A stretch of DNA of 64,000 nt from contig MNCI01030085.1 of NCBI GenBank assembly GCA_015680685.1, forward strand, positions 61,106 to 125,105, given 5' to 3'. The position numbers and the translations under genes are program-made. The DNA is from Gnetum montanum (Eukaryota; Streptophyta; Gnetopsida; Gnetales; Gnetaceae). Shown here one piece after another: positions 12,201 to 24,699 of this stretch. The stretch's first letter is position 1. Every line of letters starts with the position of its first letter. The notes under the pieces were generated by a model. It saw only the letters and a program-made list of their open reading frames with translations. It searched no databases and was not told the DNA's origin.

Positions 12201-12410
12201 TCGGTAATGTCACTAGCTTTTAGGTCAAGGATTTTAACTAGGTTTTTAGGCCATTCTAAAGGTTTTCCTATTGAGGCTATGTAGTCAATAATACTCTCAA
12301 GCTCAAGATCTAGGTAATTAGGATTAATACACCATTCAACATCACTGTGGGATCCACTTAGGCTCAAAGGTAAACTAATTTTCTCCCAGGTATTCATACT
12401 CTAATCCTGC
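9270..12410 (-). pseudogene. Tat/Ogre-lineage pol: RT, RNase H, second RNase H, integrase (decayed)
   Basis: Minus-strand order: protease-RT linker (12397-12119), reverse transcriptase (12060-11180), connection and RNase H (11170-10670), a second RNase H (10720-10250, TNNMVKYEGL and HLPRIENKLVDA), and integrase with the zinc-finger region and WGLDIMGP core (9990-9640). RT motifs include VVVPKKNG, FSRYNQI and the active site as YIDN instead of YxDD, so catalysis is lost. The extra RNase H before integrase is the hallmark of the Tat lineage, which includes Ogre. The frame changes and is full of stops. No LTR is identified at its 3' end; the sequence fades near 9270. Confidence 0.85.
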
Positions 12411-13079
12411 ATGTCAACCAGACGCACATTAATTAGCACTTGGGTAAAAATGAATAAATAATGCCAAAATTATACAAAATATCTTAGTAACTATGCAAAC
12501 ACATGCTATTTCATGGTGAAATTAGATGCAAACAGGGTTAACCAAGGCTATAAGAGGTCAGCGAAGACGAATAAGATGGGACCAAGGTCACATAAGGTTA
12601 AATTAAAGTAAACAAGATCAAAACAAGTTGAAACATAATGAATGTATGAAAAATAAGGTCCAACATGGTCAACTTGGGTTACATCTTTGCCATTTTTAGG
12701 CCTTAGCAAGGCATGGTTACATGGTATCAAATGATGGTTAAGGATGGTTAAACCCCATCACCTAACACCAATAAAAGGCTAAACCAAGGTCAATAGAGGT
12801 CACAATAGAGAAAATAAGATAGATATGATGAAAGTGAAATTATGTAGGATTGATTGAGGTCAATTGATGATAATAAAGGTTAATAATGCATAACAAGGTT
12901 AAAATAAGTTAAAGCACCATGAAACAAGGTCAAATCAATCAAGGTGAAACATGTTGATAAAACAAGGTAAATAATGGTTAAAAAGGGTTATATTTTATGA
13001 AGTTTAGATCTTAGTGAGCTATGGTAAGATGAAAAAAAGTTGACAAGTGAGTTTAAGCATCTATGGAGGCTGTTTTAGG
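12411..13079. repeat. Low-complexity region rich in AAGGTCA-like words
   Basis: No gene seen. Words such as AAGGTCA, AAGGTTA and AGGTCAA recur every 10-40 bp between 12540 and 13000 without a fixed period. At the left end, minus-strand GACATGCAG (12405-12413) just before the RT-side frame would serve as a splice acceptor. Confidence 0.45.
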
Positions 13080-15260
13080 TCAAGAATGAGGTTTTTGTAG
13101 GCATCCATGCTAGAGCCACACTGGCCAGCATGGGTGGGGTGACTCCCAATGTGGATAGGATGGTCATGTGGTTTTCTAGGTTAATATTGATTAGTTTTGG
13201 ACTCTTGAGGGCCTGTATGATTAGTTTAGTGTGTTGGGAAAGAAGTTTGATTAGTTTTGGTATTGATTTGAACCTTAGTAAGTTACTAATCAAGCTTGGA
13301 ACTACCACCCATGCTGGAGAAATGCTAACTAGCATGGGCCCAATGTGGGTGAAAAGAAAAGCTAAATTTATGGCATCCAAAGTGTCAAAATTGGTGTTCT
13401 TTGGGGGTCTCAAAGCAACATAGGGTCATAATGGCCAAAGTTGATCATTCTGAATGTTAGAATTTGCAATAAAAGTAGGCTTTAAGGTCTTACCCCCTAG
13501 AGCCATGCTGGCTAGCATGGATAGCCTAGCCTTGGTGATTGCAGGGTCAAAACAGGGTCAAATTGTAGCTAAATCTAAGGTTTTTGTAGTTGTATGCTTC
13601 CATAGTTGAGTTTCAAGGCTTTTTGATGGGTGTGATGTGGGTAAACCTTATTGAGGACTTTACCCATGCTAGGGCCATGCTAGCTAGCATGGCTTCAGTA
13701 CCCCTTAGTGTGGATACTTTTGATTTTTGATTATTAGTTTGTTTTAGAGGAAATTTGATCAAATTTTTAGGCTTATTGGGTTGCTAGCTATCATGTTTGA
13801 GTTTTAGGCTTGCACTATCCATGTTTCATGGTCATTGAGGCTTTGGTATGGTTATACCCCCAATAGCCATGCTAGGCAACATTGCTTTAGTGTGGGTAAG
13901 GGGGAATGGTGGGCTTTTATGTTTTAAACAAGGCTAAATGGCCATTGGTTTAAGGTTTTGGGATCCTAGGCTCTAGTGGGCTAGGTTTTAGACTTCATGG
14001 TGTATTGATGTGCTATCAACATTAGGCAAAATCTTACCTACGCTAGGGCTAGGCTAGCCAACATGGCCCTAGCCTCCCTTAGTGTGGCTACCTTGGAATA
14101 TTGATTTGTAGTGGTTTATGACATCAAATCGATGAAGCATTCAAGATCCTAGGGTTGTAGATGTCAATGGCTAAGGTTTAGCATCAAAATTAACAGCTTT
14201 GAAGGATTTTTTGATATTTTTTATGGTCATCCCCCCTAAACCATGTTGGCTAGCATGGCTTTAGCATGGGTGGAGGGGGATGATAGTTTTTTGCATTTTT
14301 TGGATTATTTTTTGGGGTTTTATGAGTCTTCGGAGGCTATGGTATGATTTTAGTGTTGAAGTAGTGAAGTTTGAAGTAAACTTGATGCATTTTGAGCCTT
14401 CCATAGGTTCTCTTTGTTGCACCCATGCTAGACCCATATTGGCCAATGGGGGTGAAGCCCTCCTTAGCATGGATAGATGGTGTTTGGTCAATTGTAACTA
14501 ATGTTTGCCTAATTGGTGATGGATGAAGACTTTGGGAAGGTTCCAAGGTCATGGGGATGAGTTTTTAGGCCAATTTAGTATGTCAATTGGTTTTTGTAGG
14601 CCCCCCTAGGGCATCCACATTGGCCAACATGGGTGAGGGATTCCTCATTGTGGGGATGGAAGTTGGTATGAACTTTAACTTATTTTAAGTATATTTTTAG
14701 CCATGGGGGATTCCATGAAGGTGGGAAGGTTATGATGTGTTGATTTGGAGGTTAATTCTAGTATTCCATGGTCATACTGACCCAACCATGTTGGGGCCAC
14801 GTTGGCTAGTGTGGATGAGGTGTTCCCTAGCATGGCTCCACTAAAATCCATGGTTTTTGACACTTTTGATTAGATTTGATAAGGTTTTGGAGCTACCAGA
14901 GGCTTCTAACGAGGTTTCAAGTTTTCCATTTTGAGATTGCATTAAGGTTTGGTTGGTACTTGTGGATGTCATACTCCCTTGAGTAATGTTGGCCATTGTG
15001 GATGGATCCTTGCCTAGCATTGTTGCCCAAAGTGGTAAGTGTGTGAATGGTTCTAGCCTCTATTAGGGCTTGGTGTTTGCGAATGTCAACATCTAGCTAC
15101 TAAATGTGGCATGGGATGTTAAGGTTTCATTGTATTGGGCATGAGATGGTTAGACACATACTAGTTCCATGCTACCTAATGTGGGTGACGAGGGTTTAAA
15201 GTTGAAAAATGTTATTAAATGTTTCAAGGGGGTTAAACCCTAGCATAGATGAGGTTTTTA
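13080..15260 (+). repeat. Degenerate ~187-bp tandem repeat, about 12 units
   Basis: A core resembling CCATGCTAGCYAGCATGG followed by a GTGTGG-type word recurs near 13105, 13305, 13494, 13664, 13855, 14035, 14228, 14420, 14604, 14780, 14970 and 15160, giving intervals of 170-200 bp. At 13676-13693 the core is a perfect 18-bp palindrome. Between cores the units are much more diverged. Open stretches here on both strands are by-products of the repeats. Tandem repeats in untranslated regions are known from Tat/Ogre elements; whether this array belongs to one is inference. Confidence 0.65.
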
Positions 15261-15402
15261 GGCCTTAAACTCACTTTTCTTGGGTGGAACCTAGTAGGGC
15301 CCACCCAAATTCACATTCTGATTTAATTTTGAAACTTCCACCATCCCAACATTGTTAGAACTTTCCCCCTTTGAACTATCAGTGCACCATGAGTTTTAGT
15401 GC

Positions 15403-18400
15403 ATGCATTTGGCAATGGGGGTTTAGAAGGGGGCACCTAGGTTTAAGATTGATGTTTTACTTGTAACTTTTGAAAAGATCATTTGCACAACCATCTCCTC
15501 ACTAGCAAAATACTTGTTTAAAGCTATGGTAGCAAATTTGAGTACAAAAGGTTCCACTAAGAATAGAGCTACCACTAAGATTTTTGAAGATTTCCTAAGG
15601 CTTTTTGAAGGTTTTTTCACACCACCACACATCACCATGAATAGGAAGGCTAGCACCACCAAGAATCCTACCCTAGAGGATGTTGACATAGTAGCTAAGG
15701 ACCTCACCCATCTATCACCGTCCTTGATTGAACAAGGATCTACTACCATCACCCCCAAGTACATAATTATTGGTCATTTTTATGTGCATTTTTGTTGTTT
15801 TCCTAGTTTAGAAACTAGGGATTTTTTCTGATATACGTCAATTTGTTGGTTAATATTAAATTTTGAAAAAATCCTACATCATTTTTTTGGTGAGGTTTAT
15901 GGGTTTTCCATGTTTCTTCAATGTTTAGATTTGGTTTTGTATAGGTTATAAATTTTGGTTTCAATTAATTTCATGCATTTTTTGTTGTTTTCCCTTAAAA
16001 AGCAACATCACTTTTGTATTTTTTTTAAGAAAATAGTTAGAAATTCTTAATTTTTGAGGCCATAGGATTATAATTTATTGTTAAGTGGTTAAAATAGTGG
16101 TTGAGCCATTGGATTATAGTCATTAGTTCATTCTCTATGAATTTTTTCATTAGCCAATTCACAATGGTGCTTTGGTTTTTTCTTATTTTTGTGATTATGA
16201 TTTAAGGTTTGAAATAGTTGTGGAATCATGTAATTTGGGATTATGATTAATTCTAGGTGAATTTTTTATTAGTTGATGTAGGTGTAATTCCATGTCGTTT
16301 TTTAGTTTTTCATGCCAATTCATGAAATTTCCCTAAAACAACAACTAGAAATTTTTATTTTTTCAAGTTTTGGATTTATATATCATTTTTAAAAATTTCA
16401 AATGGCTCTAGAAGCATCAAATTTTGTTTTTTTTTTTAATTTTTTTTTTGATTTTTTCAGTAAGGTTGCATGAAATAAGGTTTTTTGGCTTTATGGTTTT
16501 ACCCTTATGAAGATGGGCAACATTGGCACATTGGATGATTTTCTCCACCAAAGCCGCATGTTTTTGGGGATACTTGGTGATGTTAGAAATGGTTTAAAAT
16601 TAGTTTCTTTGATGTCAAAATTTTTTTTTGGTATTTTTTATTAGTGATTTCCCATGGCTATTTTCTTTAGTTTTGATGTAGTTATGAATTTTGGTTAAAC
16701 TTGGTTAAAGTTTTGCATAGTGTTTGGAATTTATATCTAGTTTAGAAATCTAATTTAGATATTTTTGTACTCTATTTATCATGTTCAAGGTTTTGTTATG
16801 CTATTTTCATGTTGCTTTGGAATTTTTAGAGAATTTTGAACTAGCATTTCTAGAGTTTTTACTATGGCTAGTTTCACCATTAACTAGGATGTTTAGCAAA
16901 ATTCTTGTGAAATTTGAAGTGGTGTATAGTTTTTGTTGTAGGTGTAGGCTAATCAATTGTATTAAATTTTTTACTAAAGTTGTTCCTAGTTTTTTTTTCC
17001 AAGTATTGAAAATATTGATAGTGGTCTTAACAATGTATTATTGTTGTTTTATCTAGGTAGGGCCTTCCATAAGCCCATCCTGGTGGTGGCCGAGTTGGTG
17101 GGGATACTTTGTTCTATCAACTTGTTGAAACCAAACACCCCACTCGTTGCCATGGTCTTGGAGTGGGGTTTCTTATGGTTCCAACCAAGGGCCATAGAGT
17201 TCTTGGCTTACCTATTATAAAACTTCAGTGTGATGATGTAGTCACACTTGTTTACTTATACGGTTAGTGTCATTATAGAGACCCTATTGCCTTAGTCCTC
17301 GAATATGATCATTAAGTTCATAGTTGACAATCTGGAAACCTGCATGGATGGTGAGGTGTTGGATAGTAAAGGTACTAGGAGGACCCACCAAATATCCCAA
17401 ATTTGGAACATGTCAGAGTTCTCCTAGTACAATTCTAACAACACTTTGATGGTGGCACATTGGGCCCATACATTGTTTCAAAAACCTCTTGGCATAGTGC
17501 ATTGTTTGGAAGGGTAAGTATAGTTATGATTTCTTTTGTCATATTTGGTTTACCTACTCTTTCTTAGCTTATTGGTTTTTATCGTTTCAATTTCTAAACA
17601 TCTTGTAGGTATAAGGTTAGTAACCAAGTTTTGATCAAGAATGATCAAACCTTAGTGATGGCACAAACCGTAGTGGGGGTATTTATTAAAAGCCCAATAG
17701 TAAGGGTTGTAGTGGTTGAGCAACTAAAGGAAAAATTTGATAAGTACATCTCCATTAATGCTCTAGCCTTCCAGAGGTGCCTAGTCATTGAGATAGCTCA
17801 TAGTTGGTGGATGGATCCTAAGTGCACTTTAGAAGAAGGCACCACCCCTAGGACCTCCACACAATCCTCATCAAGCAAAAAGAAGAAGAAAGGTAGAAAA
17901 ATCTTTATTTTGATTTGTTTTGTTATGTTATACTAATGTTTTCATGGCTATAAGATTCTAGGCTATTTTGGTTTTAGATGTTTTCATGGTTTTAATTAGT
18001 ATAGTTTTAGTTTGTTGTTCTTGTTATACTTTGGTTTGATGTGATGTACCTATTCCCCTAAGCTAATTAGCCATTTTTGTTTCTTTGCAAGGGCTTTAAC
18101 CTCCTCCAAAATTACTTTGGTTGTTTTAGGATGCTTTGAGAAGATCCCCATCCTAAAATATGGTGAAGTGGAGTTGACACAACATTGGTTGATAGAAATG
18201 GTCAAGCAAACATTGCTCATACAGGTTTGCTTGATCTTTTCATGGCACCTAGCCCAAACATCCCTGCTAATGAGATAGTGAACATTAGTGACTCCTTTGA
18301 CCAAGTAGTCAAGAACTTCATCATTAATGTTCATGATGTGTTGATCACCTTGGCCATCAATGAGGCCAACTTTTGTGATGTCTTTGGTGCTCCCACTGAA

Positions 18401-19471
18401 AGGATGAGAGTTGCCACCAAACTAGAGAAGGAGGTGGGCCATCAAGAGGAGGTGGAATCATGGTCAAGTGATCATCGTTATCGCTCCATGTTGGCCTTGG
18501 AGGATTTCTAGGTACTAGAAGCAAGAAAATCCTATCCCTTATTCAAATCCTATGTCTTTTCAAAGCTACTATCACCGAAGAAAGTTATTGAAATCACCCA
18601 AGCATGGACCATGATGAAGGTCCTTACTGAAGGTGCTTAGTTTAACTAGCCTACTCACTTGGCCTCTAGGTTGTGGGTGGAAATCCTCAAACTTTGGGAG
18701 GATCTCACCACAATATGACACATGCACTATGAATTCTTTGCAACATATTTGAGGAGATTTTTGGAATTTTTGATGGTGAGGAGGGATGGATGATGGATGA
18801 GTCAAGACCCATTCCAACTGTCTAAGCCTTGGATAAAGCATATTTATCCAATCATGTAGGCCCAGAACCCACCAAAGGATGTTGGGAAATCATTGTTTAT
18901 CACCAATAAGATACTTAGTGATAGGCATTGTGCTTCCCCTCATAGCATGGGAATGGATCCTCATGTTGAGTGGGCCAATGCTGAGAGGGCCAAGGATTTG
19001 TGTGCTGAAGCTGACAGGGTAGCTAGAACAAAGTTAAATCAGCCCAATGTTGAGGAAGTAGCAGTAGCCACCAAGCAACCTTTCAAGAGAAGGCTCAATT
19101 TGAAGTTTGGCCAAACATAAAAGGTGGTTACTAGTACGCTTTTAATTTGGTTTTATGTTTTTGTTATTCTATGTTTTAAATTTTATGTTTTAATGTTTTA
19201 TTATTATTTTATTAAGTTGTAATGTTTTGGGTTTATTGTTCTTGTAGACTATTGGCACATTTAGCCATGTCATGGAACAACAAAAATAGATACTGGAAAA
19301 AGGCAATGGTAAAAAACATGATAAAATTATGAATGATGTTAATTCTGCTACACTTCCATCGTTTGTGTATACAAGACAAAACAAATATTCAAATGAAAAA
19401 TATGATGGTTGTCATGTTATTGATATGCATAATCCTAGAGGTCTCATTTGGATTGATGTGGGTGAGCCTTA
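15403..19471 (+). pseudogene. Decayed five-exon gene of unknown function
   Basis: Proposed exons: 15403-15759 (ATG at 15403, MHLAMGV), 17057-17513, 17609-17892, 18092-19122 and 19248-19471. Introns have good borders: acceptor TTTATCTAG at 17056; GTAAGT at 17514 to CTTGTAG at 17608; GTAGAA at 17893 to TTTGCAAG at 18091; GTGGTT at 19123 to TTCTTGTAG at 19247; the first would be a T-rich 1.3-kb intron. Exons have fuller coding content than the DNA between them but contain stops and at least one frame change (near 18200). Exon 3 ends in a basic run (SSSSKKKKKG). I do not recognise the protein. It lies antisense to the Tat/Ogre parts on both sides, and antisense extra ORFs are known in that lineage, so it may be element-borne. 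Confidence 0.4.
17514..17608 (+). other. Putative intron with consensus borders
   Basis: GGAAGG then GTAAGTATAG at the 5' end, T-rich body, CATCTTGTAG at the 3' end. It joins two coding-like stretches (ending VHCLEG, resuming YKVSNQVLIK). Confidence 0.5.
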
Positions 19472-20185
19472 AAAAAAAAAGAGAAACAACAACAAACAAA
19501 CAGAAGTAGTGGAAGGAAGAAGAGGCTGACAAGCTCTGCGTTGCCATAGATTGTTTAAATTCAGACGCTAATTCTATTCAAATCCAGCTATCAGTTCTCA
19601 AGCAAAAGAGCAAGTCATCTCTTGATCTTGGAAAACAAAAAATAAACGGAAGGCTGCTCTAGGTTGGTTGGTTGACATCAGAAGACAATTGCAACAAAGG
19701 AACCAAGTTAGCAGTTCCGGCAATTAGAAGAAGCACGGAAAATTAGTCTTACGCAGTAAGATTTCATCTAAGAGAACACACATGCTTAAGGATTTGCAGA
19801 GCTTTTCTTTGTTTAGTTTTCACATAAGGCAGTGTTCTTTGAGTAAGATTGAAATGGTACAAGAGCCAACCAAAGGCAGCCAGACAATAAATTCGCATGA
19901 TTTTGACACCCCAGCACATGTATGAATTACAACTTGCAATGAACAGAATTAAGTAATGCAAATATATATTTTTACCGCTGGCTACAAAGAACTTTTATAA
20001 CAAGCATGCATAAAAATGCAATGCCTGAAAAATTATATAGGTCCATGCGTTCATAATCGTCATCATGATTGCCTTTGAAGTTCTGCCTAGCTTGAACTAT
20101 GTTCAAGATTTGAAGAGCTGCCGCTTAGTCTTCCCAACAATTGACGGAGGCACGGCATAACTCCAAAGAAGATGCTTCAATTGGG
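19472..20185. other. Unassigned region between gene fragments
   Basis: Starts with an A10 tract (19471-19480) followed by AAC-rich sequence. Composition is less AT-rich and less repetitive than its surroundings, as expected for former genic DNA, but I see no domain. It may be the 5' flank of the PPR fragment that follows. Confidence 0.35.
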
Positions 20186-20461
20186 TAAGTTGACATATGT
20201 TCTCAGAATAATCTTGCAGATGCTCACACTTTTTCTAGCGCTCTGAAATCATGTGTAGCATTGAGGGATCTGCAGACGATAAAGCAGATTCACGCCCACA
20301 TTATCAAAAATGGTTTTGGGGAAAATCACTTCGTGGCCACCACGTTACTATATTTGTATGCTAAATACAGTCGCGCAGAAGCTTCTTGCACAATTTTCCA
20401 GAGTATTTTAGAGCAGGATTTCCATCAGGGTTTTCCACAGGTTTCTGCAGCAGGGGTTTAA
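20186..20461 (+). pseudogene. Pentatricopeptide repeat (PPR) protein fragment
   Basis: Translation from about 20207 reads DAHTFSSALKSC, then QIHAHIIKNGF, FVATTLLYLYAKYS and CTIFQSIL, the pattern of one and a half PLS-class PPR repeats. PPR proteins bind organellar RNA; this piece covers about 80 residues of a family that is usually 400-900 long. Similarity stops at the TAA at 20459. No organelle-targeting region or further repeats are nearby, so it is a broken or captured fragment. Confidence 0.8.
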
Positions 20462-21060
20462 GGTTACAGAGATCCTACTGGCAAATGTAGCAATGGCGAG
20501 TTTGAATTTGAGGAAGGGATAGGAAATCCACAGTATAGCACACGAATTCACAAGATAGCCAAGTTCCAAACATGGCAGATCATTATAGTTCTTTTCAGAT
20601 AGAAAAATACCAACGGTAATAGGCGTACGAGGTGGATGATGTCGTGACATGTGGGTGGCCTTCCATAACGTTAGTTATGAAAACAACAGTGATGAAGCCT
20701 ACTACGCTTATGCATCGCCTCTTATCCCTCGCAACGTGAAAGCTTACAAACCCTTGATGCGAGACACCTGTCCTACCTGCATGATGACGCCTAACACCTG
20801 GAGAAATATATGGTAAAAATAATTAATTTATTCACTATAGATGATCAGCATATATGCCGAAGGTTGTGAAAATAAATCTATCAAAGAAGAGGAAAACCAA
20901 TTGCAGCAAATTAAAATGATTTCATGGCCAAAACCAATCCCAAAGTGCAGTTGCAGGTACATTGGAATAACATGTTGGGATGACCAATGTCCTCCAGCTC
21001 CATCTTTGATAAAATTATTATTATTATTGAAAAAGAGAAAAGAAATTTTTGGGATATTTG
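20462..21060. other. Unassigned region after the PPR fragment
   Basis: Short open stretches only, with no family recognised. It ends where an LTR-like sequence starts with TGTAACGTCC. Confidence 0.3.
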
Positions 21061-22190
21061 TGTAACGTCCTATATAAAGGGGACATTTAGTTAGTATCCA
21101 TTTTATTCATATGGAAGATTATAAAATTCTATGATAATTGTAGCCAATTTTAAATCACCAAAAACACATGCCAGTGTTAGCATGATTTTCTCCTAACTTT
21201 ATGTATAAGTTACAACTTCCTAGCTTGTTGGGCAAGTAATGTCCCCTAACTTGTTAGGCAAGTTATAACTTCCTTACTTGGGAGAGAAGTTAGCTAAGAT
21301 GTTTTAGAATCTAACTACCTTTTGAAACCTATAAAAAGGCTTTAGGGGTTAGAAAAATGGAGACACACTTGGGAGACTGGAGGAGCTCTCACTTGGATCA
21401 CTCACTTTGGCTCTTGGAAGAGCATTTGTAAAGAAGAAATCGTGAAAGATTGCTTGTAAGATGACTGGCTAAAGAAAANNNNNNNNNNNNNNNNNNNNNN
21501 NNNNNNNNNNNNNNNNNNNNNNNNNNNNNNNNNNNNNNNNNNNNNNNNNNNNNNNNNNNNNNNNNNNNNNNNNNNNNNNNNNNNNNNNNNNNNNNNNNNN
21601 NNNNNNNNNNNNNNNNNNNNNNNNNNNNNNNNNNNNNNNNNNNNNNNNNNNNNNNNNNNNNNNNNNNNNNNNNNNNNNNNNNNNNNNNNNNNNNNNNNNN
21701 NNNNNNNNNNNNNNNNNNNNNNNNNNNNNNNNNNNNNNNNNNNNNNNNNNNNNNNNNNNNNNNNNNNNNNNNNNNNNNNNNNNNNNNNNNNNNNNNNNNN
21801 NNNNNNNNNNNNNNNNNNNNNNNNNNNNNNNNNNNNNNNNNNNNNNNNNNNNNNNNNNNNNNNNNNNNNNNNNNNNNNNNNNNNNNNNNNNNNNNNNNNN
21901 NNNNNNNNNNNNNNNNNNNNNNNNNNNNNNNNNNNNNNNNNNNNNNNNNNNNNNNNNNNNNNNNNNNNNNNNNNNNNNNNNNNNNNNNNNNNNNNNNNNN
22001 NNNNNNNNNNNNNNNNNNNNNNNNNNNNNNNNNGGAACTCTCAACAACTCACAGTACTTGGCAAAGTTGGTTGAATCTCTTTAAGATAAGTCATTTGTAG
22101 TTTACACACAACGCAATCATTTCATTTTTCACAACCACACACCGCAACAGCACACACACATACTCATATTAACCACTAAGTCTATTTGGA
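21061..22190 (+). repeat. LTR-like sequence containing the assembly gap
   Basis: Begins TGTAACGTCC and has a TATA box, CCTATAAAAAGG (21328-21339), followed by a CACTTGG..CACTTTGGCTC stretch as in an R region. After the gap, 22190-22206 reads GGTATCTGGGCCTTGG, close to the initiator-Met tRNA primer site used by many plant retroelements. The right border is uncertain and no second LTR is visible, so this may be a 5' LTR whose body was replaced, or a solo LTR. Confidence 0.4.
21479..22033. other. Assembly gap (555 N)
   Basis: Run of N inside the LTR-like stretch. Any open frame across it is an artefact. Confidence 1.
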
Positions 22191-22296
22191 GGTATCTGGG
22201 CCTTGGTTTTGCCAGAGACTGGCAAGCACCTAAATCCTGTTCGAGGACACTCGTTGGCAGTTGCGTCCCAAACGATCGCCAACATAGACAAGCAAC

Positions 22297-23859
22297 AAGA
22301 ATTGGCGGCCTAAGCCGTAGTAGTAGAGAAGGAATAGATGTACCTAGAGAAGGCATTCCTACAATGGCATGAGGATGAGGGGTTGGCCAACGTTACGTTG
22401 AATGACCTAGATACTCTATTTGGTGAGCCATTGCTAGACGAACCCCCAATCATCATCCTTGATGAGGATCCAAGTATGAAGACTCCTTGATGTTGTTCAT
22501 TATATTTTATTGTTTTATGTTTAGGGTTCATTTTAATTGTTAATTGATTATTATACTTGTTGTAGCTATTGAACCACAGGTAGATGCCTCTACTTCTACG
22601 TTTTGCATGAAGCCATGGGTAAAGGTTCTAGACAAGGTGGAATTCATGTGTGGAGTAGATAAGGATATAATCAATCGGTTGCAATAAGTTGCTATTGAAA
22701 TTGGTAAGATCTTTATTTTATTTTACCATTAATTTTTTTATAAGTTTTTATAGGTATATTGATTACATGTTCTCGTTATGGCCATTCTTGTTGTATACTA
22801 TGTGTATACTTCATGGTTATGTTGCTTGTAGTGCCTAAGGTTGTGTGGGATTCTAGTTGTGACATGGAGATTTACTCCTTGCCTAGTCTTCCTCCTAAAG
22901 TGGAAAATGTTCCATGAAAGTTATATGAAAGTGTAATTGATCTTGCAATTTCATGCACAAAGACTTTGTGGAAATTCCAACAGTCCAACGAATCCTTATG
23001 GAAGCAAGTTATGATCTTAAAGGAGGAGACTAAGAAGGAGGAGACTAAGAGGTAGGCTTAGGTGATCAATGATTGACAAGATTGCAACCCTGTTGTGGAA
23101 TCCCAAGTGGTTAACAAATATTCTTTGCGAACAAGGAGATTACATGGGCCTACTACTAGAACATCATCAATGACAAGGTTGCCCTTTCCAAAGAGATGGC
23201 GGAGTAGTGCTTGCAGATGGACCTAATCACTTGTAGGGCTAAAGAGTGGAAGGATTATTGTTCCTGGGTCTTAGAGTGGGGCTAGGCATAAAAATACTAG
23301 AAAAGGAAGTATAATTTTGAATGCAAGTATTATCTAAAGTGGTTGAAAGGGGAGACTACCAAATGACATAAGTTGGAGCTGTTCATACAGGGAATTTAGG
23401 TCAAAAGTGCCTTCAAACTATTTGGAGATACTTTCACTGTGGCTAAATCCCTTACTCCTCAGATCTCTACTATCACGAGTGAGGTATCTATTGCTACAAT
23501 GAAATAGGAGTCACCTATGTGGATGGAGATTGATGAGAGTAGCATCCTCACTAGTGTTAGTCTTGAGGATGTGGACTAGGCTCACATGATGGAAGACCAA
23601 ATCCTCCATCATTTGGAGGTTGGCCTTCAGAATCATCCCTTACAATATATCATGCTAAAGTCCCCTCAGGTTTTTTTTTTGCTATATGATTTTGTTACGT
23701 TTTATTTTGTTTATGTTATTGCATTGATTTTATAGTACATTGATTACTAATTAGCCTTGTGTTATTATGCTATAGGAACTAGGTGATACTAGCGGTCCCA
23801 ATGGTGAGGGTAGAAATGACCCTCAACCTCCTCTAGATGCCTCTAACCACTACTAGTTA
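22297..23859 (+). pseudogene. Decayed multi-exon coding region of unknown function
   Basis: Proposed exons: 22297-22470 (FLQWHEDEGLANVTLND and on), 22566-22705, 22832-23668 and 23777-23859 (ending in TAG after SNHY). Introns: to TTGTTGTAG near 22565; GTAAGATC near 22705 to TTGCTTGTAG near 22831; GTTTTTTT near 23669 to ATGCTATAG near 23776. The third exon is charged and lysine/glutamate-rich (KEETKKEETKR), perhaps a coiled coil, and changes frame near 23100. Several stops are present. Same strand and style as the gene at 15403-19471; both could be parts of one antisense gene split by the 19472-22190 segment. Confidence 0.35.
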
Positions 23860-24699
23860 TTTGTTTTCAGTTATTCGATTGATCACATTTGATTCTAATG
23901 TTGTTATGGCTAGTGTTAGCTAATGATTCAGTCAATGGATAGCATTATTATTTTATGATTTATTTTTTAAACTTTTGCCACACCATTTGGCTATGGTTAT
24001 TATGTTTGAGATATTTTAATTATTATTTTTAAATTTCAGTTTTAGTTATATCATTTTAGCATTATGGTTTTATTCATGTTACACAGTTTTATGTTGCGAT
24101 TATGGCATAAGGCTATGTTGGATAACTTACATGGTTATAATGTAATAAAAAGGTAAAAATGGCTAGGCAATAAGGTTGTAGACTAAAACAAAAATAAGTA
24201 ATGATGTTATGCTAGTTTAAGACCATGGTAGGTTGCACATTGTGGTAATTTTAGGCCATGGTGGGCCATGTGGTATTGGCCATGGGGGGCTGTACATTGT
24301 TTGCTAGTTTAACGTCATAGTGGACCACAACATGCTACCAACTTTAGGCCATGGTAGGCCTTGAATTTTTGCTATTTTTAGGCCATGGTGGACCCTAGGA
24401 TTTTTGCAAAAGAAAACATATTTTTTATCTACTTTTGTTTTAAAATATTTTATGGATTTTCTAGTCCTAAAGTTTTTGTGATGTTTCTATATTTAATATT
24501 CTAAAAATGAAAAAGGCCTTAAAAGTAAAAATGCAAACAAGAGTAAACTTTAGGCTATATGCAAATAAAGCAAATCAAATGGTGCATACAGGTAATGTGT
24601 AAACTAGGCTAAAGGCTACAAGTAAAAATGACTACATGGTCATAGGTACATAGGGTAATAGGATCAAGGATATGCATCATTTGTGCAAATGTTTCCTAA
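23860..24699. repeat. AT-rich tail with short TTTAGGCCATGGTGG repeats
   Basis: No gene. Between 24210 and 24400 the word TTTAGGCCATGGTRGRCC (or close variants) occurs about six times at irregular spacing of 25-65 bp. The repeats lie just 3' of the protease end of the minus-strand Tat/Ogre gag-pro. Confidence 0.5.

Noticed and set aside
13075-14863. Several overlapping 60-110-codon frames on both strands
   Set aside because: They follow the ~187-bp repeat cores and have no family resemblance; open on both strands because of composition.
21469-22047. 192-codon open frame on the minus strand
   Set aside because: It is made of the N gap; only a handful of real codons at each end.
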